This document shows, in pieces, positions 1 to 10,592 of a DNA stretch of 64,000 nt. How positions within the stretch are numbered: the stretch's first letter is position 1; each line of letters begins with the position of its first letter. Under the pieces are notes generated by a model, which made no database searches, was not told the DNA's origin, and saw only the letters and a program-made list of their open reading frames with translations. Source of the DNA: Tetrapyrgos nigripes (taxonomy: Eukaryota > Basidiomycota > Agaricomycetes > Agaricales > Campanellaceae); the NCBI GenBank assembly GCA_013368315.1, contig JAACJM010000045.1:428392-492391 (forward strand). Direction: 5' to 3'. A program made the translations under genes and the position numbers.

Positions 1-8
1 CGTACAAT

Positions 9-987
9 ATGAGCTTGTGCGAAGATTGTGTTAAAGGTATGTACGCGTACCGGTCGCGTCTTTCGACGCATCGCTCTGGATGCTGGATGTCTGTGTACAC
101 TAATCATGATGAGCTCTCTCACAGGTTACACTCATGAAGGCACCCCTGGAGGAGCTTTCGAAACTGTCAATGGCGTCTCGTGCTACGTTGCCACTCCCGA
201 AGGCGACTACGATAAAACCAAGGTCCTCTTATTCCTTACGGATATCTTTGGATATGACTTGGTGAATGCTCGTGTAAGTGCTTTATCTGAAAAAACTATA
301 CAAGTACTGACTCTGATCATATAATTTCCTCAATCCCATACCAGCTCCTCGCAGACGATTTCGCCAAAAATGGGTACAAAACTATCATCCCCGACTACCT
401 AAATGGTGATCCCGTCCCTCTTGACGCGCATAAGGCAGGGCAGTTTGATTTGAAGGCGTGGCTTGCGAATCATGGACAAGATGCGACGCGTCCTCCTCTT
501 GACAAGGTTATCGAGGGGTTGAAAGAGCAGGGTGTGAGCAAGTTTGCAGCCACTGGGTATTGTTTGGGTGGTAAGTGTCGTCTCGGACTCGCCCAACCTT
601 TGGCTCGGATCATTCCCTACTTACTACTGCCAATACATAGGCCGCTACGTCTTCGACCTTGCTTTCGAGAACATCATCTCCGTCTCCATTGCCTCGCATC
701 CCACCCTCCTCCAAATCCCCGCCGACCTGGATAAATATGTTGAACAATCCAAAGCTCCTCTCCTCATTGTTTCTTGTTCCCTTGATCATGTGTTCCCTGT
801 CGAGTCTTCTCTAAAAGCTGATAAGGTTCTTGGAGATGGGAACTTTTCTCCGGGGTATAAGAGAGTTTTCTTCGAGGGTATGCAGCATGGGTTTGCATCG
901 AGGGGTGACATGACGAAGAAAGATCAGAAAGAGGCGAAGGAAGGGGCTTTTAGAGAGGCGGTTATGTGGTTGAGGAAGTATTTCTGA
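9..987 (+). CDS. Dienelactone hydrolase family protein, copy 1
   Basis: Alpha/beta hydrolase of the dienelactone hydrolase family; the natural substrate cannot be told from sequence. Exons by splice consensus: 9-36, 125-273, 345-570, 641-987 (750 nt, 249 aa, in frame throughout). The ATG at 9 is chosen because it gives the same N-terminus (MSLCEDCVKG) and first-exon length as the neighbour at 1707. Catalytic triad of the family is visible: nucleophile Cys in GYCLGG (split by intron 3), Asp in SCSLDHVFP and His in MQHGFASRGD near the C-terminus. No signal peptide or membrane segment, so probably cytosolic. It is a head-to-tail tandem duplicate of the next gene with identical exon sizes. The upstream region is outside the window. 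Confidence 0.9.
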
Positions 988-1706
988 GTTGAAATCGTCT
1001 TGGGAGAAGCGTGTAACGATAGCAATACTTGAAAGGGATGTGCTTGACACTTCAGGTAAAAAAGCTACCGATAATGGGTATAAATTATTTTTATTTAAAG
1101 TTTTGAGAGCGAGTGACGGGAGATGACGAGGCTGAGCGGCCTGTTAGTGCATTCGAAGATTGACTTTTTGAGTCCACTTGTTTAGCTAGACGGACGTCGG
1201 AGGAAGTCGGATGGCAAAAGTAGTACGCAATCATGACAAAGTTGTCGCGCTTGGTAATGTCCGGTTGCACGGATAATTGAAGGTTGAGTGCACTTGCTCT
1301 CTAGACGTCCAAGCAGACGGGATAAGTGCGTAATAATGACATTTTCGCGCCTGGTAATGTATGAAGATGTCCGGTTGCACGGATAATTGAAGGTTGAGTG
1401 CACTTGCTCTCTAGACGTCCACGCAGACGGGATAAGTACTAAAATATCTTTTCTGTGCTCTCTGCAAAGAAATTAACCGTACGACTTGCAAGGCACGTTA
1501 AGTCAGTGGATAAGCTTTTCGGCACTCACATTCGTGGAGATTCGCCGACCATATTTGGATAAAATGACATCACGTATGGCAACGGCATTCTTGCTCTTCC
1601 ATATACCGAGCTCTCTCATCAATTGTTTACTGCCTGATATAAAGCACAGGATGACTCTCCACCACTTCTTCATCAACCCCCTACAACTCCCAGGACAAAG
1701 ACCGAT
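988..1706. other. Spacer between the tandem hydrolase genes
   Basis: No coding exon is recognised. It holds the 3' end of copy 1, a two-copy tandem repeat (1223-1437, listed separately) and a TATA motif at 1638-1643, 69 nt before the ATG of copy 2, a spacing typical of a fungal core promoter. Confidence 0.6.
1223..1437. repeat. Two-copy tandem repeat, unit about 110 bp
   Basis: The stretch from about 1259 to 1327 (starts TGTCCGGTTGCACGG, ends GGGATAAGT) recurs at 1369-1437 with one visible mismatch (AAGCAGACG against ACGCAGACG). The flanking 35 nt before each copy (around TGACA..TTCGCGC..GGTAATGT) are also similar, so the unit is about 110 bp, repeated twice head to tail. Confidence 0.85.
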
Positions 1707-2703
1707 ATGAGCTTGTGCGACGATTGCGTTAAAGGTGAGTCGATGTCCTGTCCCGATCATTTCTAAGTTTCTCCGACGCCTGGACGCATCCTCCTCGGTA
1801 AGTATATGGGCACTGATAAACAGTGCACAGGTTTCACCCACGAAGGCACTCCCACAGGTACCGTCGAATCCATCAACGGTATCCCAAGTTATGTCGCCAC
1901 CCCCGAAGGCGATTACGACAAAACCAAAGTCCTTTTGTTCCTCACCGACATTTTTGGTCACGAACTGAACAATGCTCGTGTAAGTACTTGACTTTGAAGA
2001 CCAGCAAACTCACTCTGATGATCGGGCTGTTCCCCCAACTGCAATCGTCTTCAATATCCAGCTCCTCGCGGACGATTTCGCCAGAAACGGCTACAAGACT
2101 GTTATCCCGGACTACCTCAACGGCGATCCAATCCCAACTGCCGCATTTGATGGAGGGAAGTTCGATCTGATGGCATGGCTTGGAAAACATGGACAAGATG
2201 TGACGCGTCCTCCTCTCGATAAGGTTATCGAGGGGCTGAAAGGACAAGGTGTGAGCAAGTTTGCAGCGACTGGTTATTGCTTTGGTGGTAAGTTATCGTT
2301 CGTGTCACATTAGCTTTAGATCACCTCACCGATGTCATTATCTTTCAACCCCTCAGCCCGCTACGTCTTTGACCTCGCCTTTGAAAACATCATTACCGTC
2401 TCGATCGTCTCGCATCCCTCTCTCCTGCAGGTTCCTGCAGACCTGGAGAAGTACACTCAAGTCTCCAAAGCACCTCTTCTCATCAACTCTTGTTCAATTG
2501 ATCAGATGTTCCCTATCGAAGCCTCCCAGAAGGCTGATGAGATTTTCGGCGATGGGAAATTTGCTCCGGGATACAAGAGAGCTTTCTTTGAAGGCATGCA
2601 CCATGGATTTGCAACGAGAGGTGATATAACCAAGAAGGATCAGAAGGAAGCAAAAGAGGGAGCATTTAAGGAAGCGGTTATGTGGTTGAAGAAGTATTGG
2701 TGA
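1707..2703 (+). CDS. Dienelactone hydrolase family protein, copy 2
   Basis: Tandem paralogue of the gene at 9-987. Exons 1707-1734, 1831-1979, 2062-2287, 2357-2703; all four exon lengths (28, 149, 226, 347) equal those of copy 1, giving 249 aa. The nucleophile motif is GYCFGAR, closer to the usual family form than the GYCLGG of copy 1; the Asp (SCSIDQMFP) and His (MHHGFATRGD) are present. A TATA motif at 1638-1643 lies 69 nt upstream of the ATG. The duplication is not very recent: the proteins are clearly alike end to end but introns and spacers have diverged. Probably a cytosolic esterase or lactone hydrolase; substrate unknown. Confidence 0.9.
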
Positions 2704-4187
2704 ATAATCTAACATATTGTATAAGATCGAAAGGAATGGAGTGTATGTAAATATAGCTGGTCAGTGTGTGACCCGTCCGTCTTCTAGACTTCAAGTAAAG
2801 TTAGTAGAGCAGACTGTCCGAGTAAGTGCCCACTAGATTAAGACATTTGCTGGGCGTTGGCAAGGTTCCAAGCTTTAGGTTTGCGCCGCTGCGAATACTG
2901 GGGAGAAAGGAAGACGGCTGCTGGGGTTAGGGCTAAAAATATGTTACACGCCACTCTTTCATCTTATCCTCTTAAACTTGCCTTTGTAACCGTAGCTTTT
3001 TCCTGCGTGTACATATGTCAGGAGTCCAAGACTTCCAACGCGTCTCGTATCGCTACCCAAAAAAAAAACACGTGCGAGTATATTGTCTGCCTCCAGACGT
3101 GCAAGAACTTCAGAGAAAGGCTTTCGGTCCGGTAAAAGTATTTTTATCGGTGTGTCATCGTCCTCTCTGTCTGCAATCCGCATAGTAATCGTTGACCTTT
3201 CTATGCAGCCAAGCACTCGAATCCAGAAGAGTTGCCATTTGCGCAGTTGTTACTTGAGTTCTCTTCGACGATGTCTTGGCGTCTAGATGAGTGTCCTTCA
3301 TGCCCGCGGCCGGACTCCCTATCCTGAACGTCAGCTGAGCTGTCCAGAATGATATTCGCTGCTGTCGTTGGGGCACAACCTGTTTGCATTCACATAAGTA
3401 CGTCAAGGAGCTCGGATCGCCACTGCGGACTATTCTTTTCCAATTCTTTTCTCCTAGCGCCAGCTTTCAATGCTCGTAGGAACTTTTGATGAATGGAAAT
3501 CGATCTGCATGAGACCAGGGTCAACTGCACAGGATGCGCATGTCACTAATCTGCGCGCTCACAATGGTAGGCAGATCGCAGCAATTCAGACTTTAGAACA
3601 TAGCGGCCCTACACCGGTACCACTAGACCCCGGCAACACTGGTTTTAGGAACGATTGCCTTGCTACACATCTGCTTACGGGAAATCGACAGCATTCTGAA
3701 CTAACCAAGACACGCCGCCTTTGCAACAGCATCCAGCGGGTCGTACTTTGAACAGGTTACAGCGTAGAGCTAATGTTTGAGGATCCCCGGAAACTTGGAC
3801 TCGGATCCGGGATGCTTTCCAAAATTGGTCGTCTGCCGCCGGTTAGTCTCAGATCCCTATCACTCCTCCACAAGGCTGGCTTATTCTATAACTGATTTTG
3901 AGGGATCTACCGTCTTGCCACTAAATTTACCGTCCTACCGCCCTCCTGTGCACGCAGCAGAAATGGACCGTCGGCTCGTCAATGTCTGAGCCTGCGCAGT
4001 GTCACTGTCAGGCACGATGCCCCAGTCCTGCTAGAATATATAACCAGAGCGACTCTGCATTATCACTTACCCATTCTCTATTTATCCAAAGAGGCACGGA
4101 CATACCACACCGCTGCCACACAATCGCTATCGGTCTTTGCTTCTTGCTCTTTCTTCGTCGTTTCACTTCAACAACTATCCACCAACA
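2704..4187. other. Intergenic region
   Basis: No convincing gene. Open frames of 60-93 codons lack splice structure and family motifs. An A9 run lies near 3060. A TATA-like TATATAA at 4037-4043, about 150 nt before the next ATG, may belong to the RTA1-like gene. Confidence 0.5.
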
Positions 4188-5674
4188 ATGTCCAATATCA
4201 CCGACGTGCCCAATGCACAATTTAACGAAGATGGCCCTTACGGTTATCTTCCCAACTTTGCACTTTGCACCACGTACATCGTTTTGTTTGGGCTTACTTC
4301 GTGTGAGTGGCTTTACTCGTTACAGGCCGTTGACATGAAGCTTACATGTAACATGGTCCCACGGGCTGTAGTTATACACACTGTCGAAGCCATTTGGACT
4401 CGGAAGTGGTTCTTCCTGTACACTGCGCTTCTCTGTGGCCTTCTCGAGACTCTGGGCTGGTCGGCCAGGTATGTCTGCATTTATTTCTCTCTTGGAGTGG
4501 TTTTGGAGCTTGATGCTTGAAACTTCTTAGGCTATGGTCAAATATCAACCTCGGGAATGATCAGTCTTTTACGATCCAGTGAGTACTAACTTCTCGGGAT
4601 CTGTACAAGTTGTTTGCCATTGAAACTGATGATGAATGTCTGACCCAGAATCTCAACGCTCATCATCGGTCCCACGTTCTTGCTCGCATCTATTTTCATC
4701 GTTTTTGGAGATTTGGTGAAAATTTTGGGTACTCAGTATAGCCGACTTGGACCCAACCTTTGTGAGTCAATCTCATTCTAACGTCTGGTTCTTTCAGTTT
4801 GAACTGATCTTTTTGCCGTTCGGGTATACAGATGCAAGGATATTTTTCTCTTGTGTAAGTTTCTCTTCGCATCTCATGTTGGTTGAACAAGTTCCTGACT
4901 TGACTCTCCGGATAGGATATTGTCTCTCTCGTCCTACAAGGAGTCGGTGGTGGTATTGCTTCAAGTGCTACTGATGAGACGCATAGAGATGTCGATCAGC
5001 TTAACCTCGTAAGAATTTTCCATTGCAATCACATGGTTCTGCCAAAGACTGACAAAATGATTTGTGCAACAGGGAACGGACATCATCCTTGTCGGTATAG
5101 GGCTTCAGATAGGTAAGTCGCTCCAAAGAGTACCAAGAAATACGCAAGCTCACTGACACATCGGTCTGTTTTTCCAGCGATCATCCTTGTCTTTGGGCTC
5201 CTCGCTGCAGAATTTCTTTATCGTTACAAGACCGACAAGCCGTTGCGTGGTCGCACCTCTGCTCGTGGCGTTCTTGACGGCAGGAGACAATTAGTGTTGT
5301 GTGCTGTGATCTTGAGCACAGGCTGTCTGTTTGCGAGGTTTGTCCAAGAACGTCCTGTACCTTGATTGAAGCTCATATTCTGCTTTTCAAAATTCTAGAG
5401 GAATCTACAGGATGATTGAGTTGAGTGGAGGATGGGATGGACCCGTGATGCGTATAGAGTGGTTGTTTGGTCAGTCTTTTCTAGCCAAGTTGAAGAGGCC
5501 TTGCTCATACCATGTTTCACGATAGGTTTCCTTGACTCTGGAGCGACTTGTGCCTCGATGTTCATTTGGAACGTATTCCATCCTGGATGGCTCTTGTTCC
5601 CGGACTCGGATGTTGACTTAAATGAGAAAAGGCTCAGACAGCAGACTTCCAGCGAGGAAGCTTCACAAGCGTAA
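4188..5674 (+). CDS. RTA1-like multi-pass membrane protein
   Basis: Member of the fungal RTA1/lipid-translocating exporter family (seven-transmembrane proteins linked in yeasts to lipid export and resistance to toxic lipids and drugs). Ten exons: 4188-4302, 4372-4468, 4531-4578, 4649-4761, 4832-4854, 4916-5008, 5073-5112, 5178-5337, 5399-5469, 5526-5674 (909 nt, 302 aa). Family signatures seen: YGYLPN near the N-terminus, the CGLLETLGWSAR block, DIVSLVLQGVGGG, and the conserved RMIELSGGWDG before the last helix, followed by a short hydrophilic acidic tail (DVDLNEKR..SSEEAS). Hydrophobic segments are spread along the whole protein. Substrate cannot be inferred. The 23-nt fifth exon is set only by splice sites and frame. 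Confidence 0.88.
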
Positions 5675-5906
5675 AACGAGTTAAAGAATCGGACATTATG
5701 ATGTTTTAGACGATATTATTCGGACGATATGGACCATTTACTGACCATTTTACCTATCATCATATTTGCATTTATTATGGGTACTTGTAGAGTACAATTT
5801 GTAGTAATAGAACATGGCATTAACGATGGCACTGCGCTCTCCAATGTAGGTGAAGCTTTCGTTGTTGACACGTTGACGCTGTGAATGTTGTTCCTAGTTC
5901 TACATA

Positions 5907-6668
5907 CTACAGTCGAACATCTCAGAATGCATAGAGTTGGTTCCAGGATTTCTCTATGCATTCTGAGATTTATGCATTCCACTATAGACCACTAAATTAC
6001 ACAAAAATGTACCTACTATTCAATTTTTTGTCCGAAATACGCATCCATTGCTGTCTGCTTGACCTGAGTGCCCATGCGTTGCTTCAATTTGCCCCGGAAC
6101 TTGAGAATTGCTTCCCGTAGCTTTAATCCCCCTCAGTGAGTACAGGATCATCAAGGCAACTGCTCAAACACTGCATTTCAAGTGTTTGGCATGTTCCCAT
6201 CAATCTGCCAAGACTAATGTCAGGGGGAGCTTCACTCTCGTCCTCGTCGTCATCCTCAATATCTATAATCTTCCCACAGCTGACAAGGAACTCATTTCTT
6301 CTCTCGCTCAGGAGGCATGATTGGAGGGGAGGGAAAGGGTAAAGATTGCTACAGTTTTGCGAGTGTCAATCCTTGAAATTTTCCAAAAAGTTTTTGTTCT
6401 TCTGTTTTGGAAATTTCATGAGTGCCACATTGGGGGAAGTCCTTGTTCTCGTTCAGGCAAAACGCTTGTTTTCTCACTTTTGATAATTTTATTGTCCCCT
6501 AATCTGGACTTTCATGCTCCATTCCATACATTTGCGTGTACAGTCACTTGCATTATGCAATTTTCAACCATTTTGGCAGGGAACCATGCTCGTTCCAGTA
6601 AATCTTGATGCATTCCAAGATTTATGCAATATGACATGCATTATGCAATCTGAGATGTTCGACTGTAG
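5907..6668. mobile_element. Internally deleted pogo/Tigger-like DNA transposon
   Basis: Terminal inverted repeats of 27 bp with 26 matches: the left end (from CTACAGTCGAACATCTCAGA, 5907-5933) is the reverse complement of the right end (6642-6668). Both ends are flanked by TA, the target duplication of Tc1/mariner/pogo elements. Just inside the left end is a perfect 16-bp hairpin (5921-5936 with 5952-5967, 15-nt loop). On the minus strand, 6120-6016 encodes 34 residues with stop that resemble a transposase tail (LKFRGKLKQR..QTAMDAYF). Only 762 bp long, so it cannot move by itself. Confidence 0.75.
6016..6311 (-). pseudogene. C-terminal remnant of a pogo/Tigger transposase
   Basis: Lies inside the element at 5907-6668. 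Reading leftwards, an open stretch of about 60 codons (6310-6122) with an acidic run (IDIEDDDEDESEAPPD) ends in a TAA. The frame then shifts by one into the segment ending with AYFGQKIE and a TAG at 6016-6018. The acidic linker followed by a basic FRGKLKQR and a QTAMDAYF end is a layout common in CENP-B/Tigger-type transposase tails. The DNA-binding and DDE catalytic parts are absent. Assignment rests on motif memory, not on a search. Confidence 0.5.
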
Positions 6669-7639
6669 TACACGTGTCGTAACTTAGCTACTTAGTTGCG
6701 ACATCACAACTTCTTGCGCATCAACGTCGTTAACCCTTCTGCTCACCATAGTGCTGGCACTGGCAGCACATTGCCTCCCGAAACAAACCCGGCCTGCCCA
6801 TTGTGACTGCCACGAAGAAGTCGCGAAGACGTGTTGATTCACAGTTGATCGACCAAACATGGGAGAGACGAATTACGTAGCATTGGTTCGGCGATGCCAA
6901 TGAACGCTGAGCGCTGTTGGTGCTTAGTTGGGTTTGAGTTGGGTGATAGAGGAGGAGCCTATTACCCAGGCTATGTAGGACCAAGAACTGATGCGCTGAT
7001 GCCTCGGAACTCGTTCATTTGCAGCCAATCGGGTAGCAGGCAGAATGCCAAGACAAATGGGTTATTCAGTTTGACGGTCGATCGTCGGTTGACCGAGCTA
7101 GATGGTTGCTGCAGGTCTGCACACTTCAGGTGCGTTGTGATGCACTTACAGCCCTTCGCTGTATACGTATCCACTCAGTCGACCGTAGCTAGCAAATTTT
7201 CCCGACGGAACTGCAGTACCCAACAAAGAAAATTGATGTTGTACTTAGCGGGCAATTTTGGCCACATATAGATGCTTGTCTAACGGAGAATTGCGTGTGG
7301 CAGCTCTTTCAGGGGTGCCGAAGACTGGCGCTCTGGGGATCTGACCATTTACATATATATCTTCGGTTCATGGCTTCCAAGACTTTCCCCTTGCCTTTTC
7401 TCCTTGCCTGTTCTAATACTCTTCCACCTCCAGCGCAGGTACCGCATCGTGGGATAGTGAGCCCACCGACAACCCCTTTCCAACTGTAAACCGCACCTCC
7501 CACTTTCGGAGCGTGTCTGATCGGACCTGCTTCAGTGCAACCTCCTTATTCTTCCTCCTACGCCCTGGACACAACCCTACCTCGACTATACCACAACTCT
7601 ACTCAATTCAAACTAACACTGCTCGAAAAATACTAAACC
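6669..7639. other. Intergenic region upstream of the GH47 gene
   Basis: No recognisable coding exon on either strand. A TATA-like run (ATATATAT) lies near 7353. TACTAAAC just before the ATG at 7640 resembles a branch point, so an unrecognised 5' exon or 5' UTR intron may end here. Confidence 0.4.
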
Positions 7640-10300
7640 ATGATTGGCGGGAGAGTACTCTCTGGTACGCACCAATACAGCTCCAGCAACAGGTATTCAC
7701 GCTTACACGCTGTTGTACACAGTCCGCTTTCGATGGGTCCTAATTCTTGGACTTGTCACATTCCTATTGGCGCTTTATGCTGTGAGCTCTTCCATCCCGC
7801 AAGATGGTATCTTCTGACGATTCAGCAATACCAGTATAGCTTCCCTCCTCGCCGTCCAGAATGGTCATCTATCCAAGAACACATTCCTCCCACTTGGTTC
7901 GGGCGCCCCGGCGGGCATGAAACCCCTGATCCAAAAGGGCCTCCAGCTTCCGCTGACAGTTACATCCACCCCAATCCTAGACCGGCATCACCGATTGTTA
8001 CAGATGAAGAGAAACGACAGGCTGTCGTTGACGCGTTCAAGGTGCGTGTTTTGGCGCTCATTTGTGCTCACTGGCTTACATGTTTTCTGCTCGTCCGTCT
8101 CGTCCATTCGTGATTGTTTCGTTGTTAATCTGGGTAATATGACTACATCGCCTTTTCGGTTCAATCTTCTTTTTACTTCATTTCACGTATCCTCGCTACA
8201 AATTAGCATGCATGGGGCGCATATGGTATGGTCGATCACTTGTAGCGAATTCGGAAGCTAATCAAACCCTAACCGTTATTCAGAACGGCATGCGATGGGT
8301 TACGATGAGTTCCATCCTATCAGTGGTAGTGGACACAATTTAACTTACTCTGGCGGCGGTATTGGTTATACTGTGGTCGACGCGATCGATACGATGCACA
8401 TCATGGGTCTCAAAACGGAGTATGAGACTGCCAGAGCGTGGATCAAGGACCATTTGAGCTTTGCAAGGAAAGGTGCTGTGTCTATGTTTGAAGTACGCGT
8501 GCTCCTTGCTTTACTCGTCAGCTTCTTTTTATTGACTGTAACCACGAAACAGACAACGATTCGCGTCCTCGGCGGCCTTCTCAGCGCCTACCATCTTACT
8601 TCCGACCCTCTTTACCTTACTTTAGCCGAAGACCTTGGTAGTCGTCTCATCCACGGATTCAACACGCCCATCGGTCTACCTGTCACTCATGTTGATCTCG
8701 TCAAACCATTAGTTTGGCAAAGCAGTTTTCATAGTGTCCGATTATGTCCGGCCGAGGTTGGGACTCTACAATTGGAATTTAAGTACTTGGCGCACTTGAC
8801 TGGAAATGAGACATACTGGAGGAAGGTGGAGGATGTCATGGAGGTACTAGAAAGGAACGTCTTGCCGAATGGGTTGGTCACACTGGACATGGAGTACGAG
8901 CCTTTCAAATTCATAAAATGGGTATTGATTGACGTTTCTTCCCGTTTGCTTGAAAAGAATCATGGATGGTAGCTTTGTCGGCACCGACATACGATTGGGA
9001 GGAAAAGCAGATTCGTATTATGAGTACTTGCTGTAAGTTTTGCGCGTCCTTTCTCTGGAGACCTGGATCTCATCGAAGTTGTTACCTTTAGGAAACAATG
9101 GTTGCAAACTGTAGGCTCAGACCGCCTTCAAGTGCTCGCGCCTTTTACTAATGCTGCTGTAGAACCGGTCTGAACACTTCTACAAGAAAGTAAGTCGTGT
9201 CCTCGCTTTCCCTTAAAGCAATGTTGATTAACGAGGATGCTAGATGTATGCCAAAGCTATGGCAGGAATACAGGATAATATGGTCTTCAAAACGCCAAAT
9301 CAGAAACTGACGTATACCGCTGAACTTTGGGGAAGGAGAGGTGTCAAAGGGGTTATGTAAGTGTATCCGTGAACCTTGAGGCACTGGCACTGAACTATGT
9401 GGCTCTAGTGAATGGATACCCCGCCCTCGTCAAGAACATCTTACATGTTTCCTTGCTGGCTCGCTCATGTTAGGAGCAACGACTTCCGGACTCGCTCAAG
9501 GAGTCAAAAAGGCTTCTGTACCTCCTCGTCCCGAGGAACTTACAGCTACTGGCCTTCGGGACTGGAACACTGGAGCTGAGCTTCTAGAAACCTGTGTGAA
9601 GACCCACGACACGCTGACGGGCTTGGCTGCCGAAGCTGCGACATTTAACACGACTGCGGACCCCCATGCTGGCATCCATCAAAAAGATTGGTACATTTAT
9701 GGGAATACGTGAGTGTGGGCTTTCCTATTGCGTGTCTTTGCCTGACGTTTGTCTCTTGTAGTAATCAAGCAAACTACGCTCCATGGGATGCACGATACTT
9801 GCTTCGACCCGAAATCCTAGAGTCCCTTTTCCTCGCTTATCGTTTGACTGGAGACTTGAAGTATCGCAATTACGCATGGGATATGTTCCAAGCCATTGAG
9901 AAGAATTCTAAACTTCCAGAGGGAGGTTATACCACAGTTTTAGATGTTGACTGGCTTCCTCCTAGGAGAGAAGATAAACAAGAGACGTTCTTTTTGGTGC
10001 GTAACGTCTTGTCCTTGATTGGCAGAATTTTGGCTCACCGGTGTTACAGAGTGAAACGTTAAAGTACCTATATCTGATTTTCTCAGACTCGACTGTATTG
10101 CCCCTAACAGGTATGTCGTCGTCCTACGTCTTCTGTCTTATGCTGGTACTCATAACATCCACCCAATGTACAGACGTTGTGTTTAACACTGAGGTGAGCT
10201 GATGCGTCAGTTTTTAGTATTGAGGCTTCATCTGACGTTTGTCCTCTAGGCACATCCTCTACCGATCTTCGACCCGAAGATTAAGCCCAGGGTTCATTAA
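7640..10300 (+). CDS. GH47 alpha-1,2-mannosidase, membrane anchored
   Basis: Class I mannosidase trimming alpha-1,2-mannose from N-glycans in the ER/Golgi. The exon chain from 7693 is consistent: 7693-7781, 7835-8041, 8207-8225, 8284-8492, 8553-8893, 8973-9032, 9092-9110, 9163-9189, 9244-9356, 9409-9708, 9762-9996, 10050-10110, 10174-10193, 10250-10300. A hydrophobic anchor (WVLILGLVTFLLALYA) near the N-terminus makes it type II. Family motifs: GIGYTVVDAIDTMHIMGL, AEVGTLQLEF, GKADSYYEYLLKQW, TCFLAGSLMLGA with its conserved Cys, RPEILESLFLAYRLTGD, FFLSETLKYLYLIFSD and VVFNTEAHPLPIFDP at the C-terminus. The start is uncertain: joining ATG 7640 to the anchor needs a 28-nt intron (7665-7692). The 8894 donor is chosen because it alone keeps frame. 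About 590 aa. Its stop is 292 nt before the SMC2 start. Confidence 0.87.
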
Positions 10301-10592
10301 CATCGTTACCAGAGGATTTAGTTTGGTTTTCAAAATGGTGATCTGGGTTTGGGCATTTGGCTGTTACTATTATTAGTGTAAATATATAGTATTTACTTGC
10401 TCTATGATACAAACACTCTTTAACATGGTTTTCTGGTATTGTTGCATCCTGTCTGGTCCCTGGACGATTTGAAGACGAAGAACGGCTACAAATTCCTAAT
10501 GGGGTTAGAAGCACGTGCCTGTTGGCAACGCGTGTCACGCGTTCGTCACGCGTCTCAGCTTTTCAACAAACCACGACGAGTGGCACCCCGCA

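Noticed and set aside
3470..3989. Plus-strand frames of 70-93 codons between the hydrolase and RTA1-like genes
   Set aside because: No recognisable domain, promoter or splice continuation.
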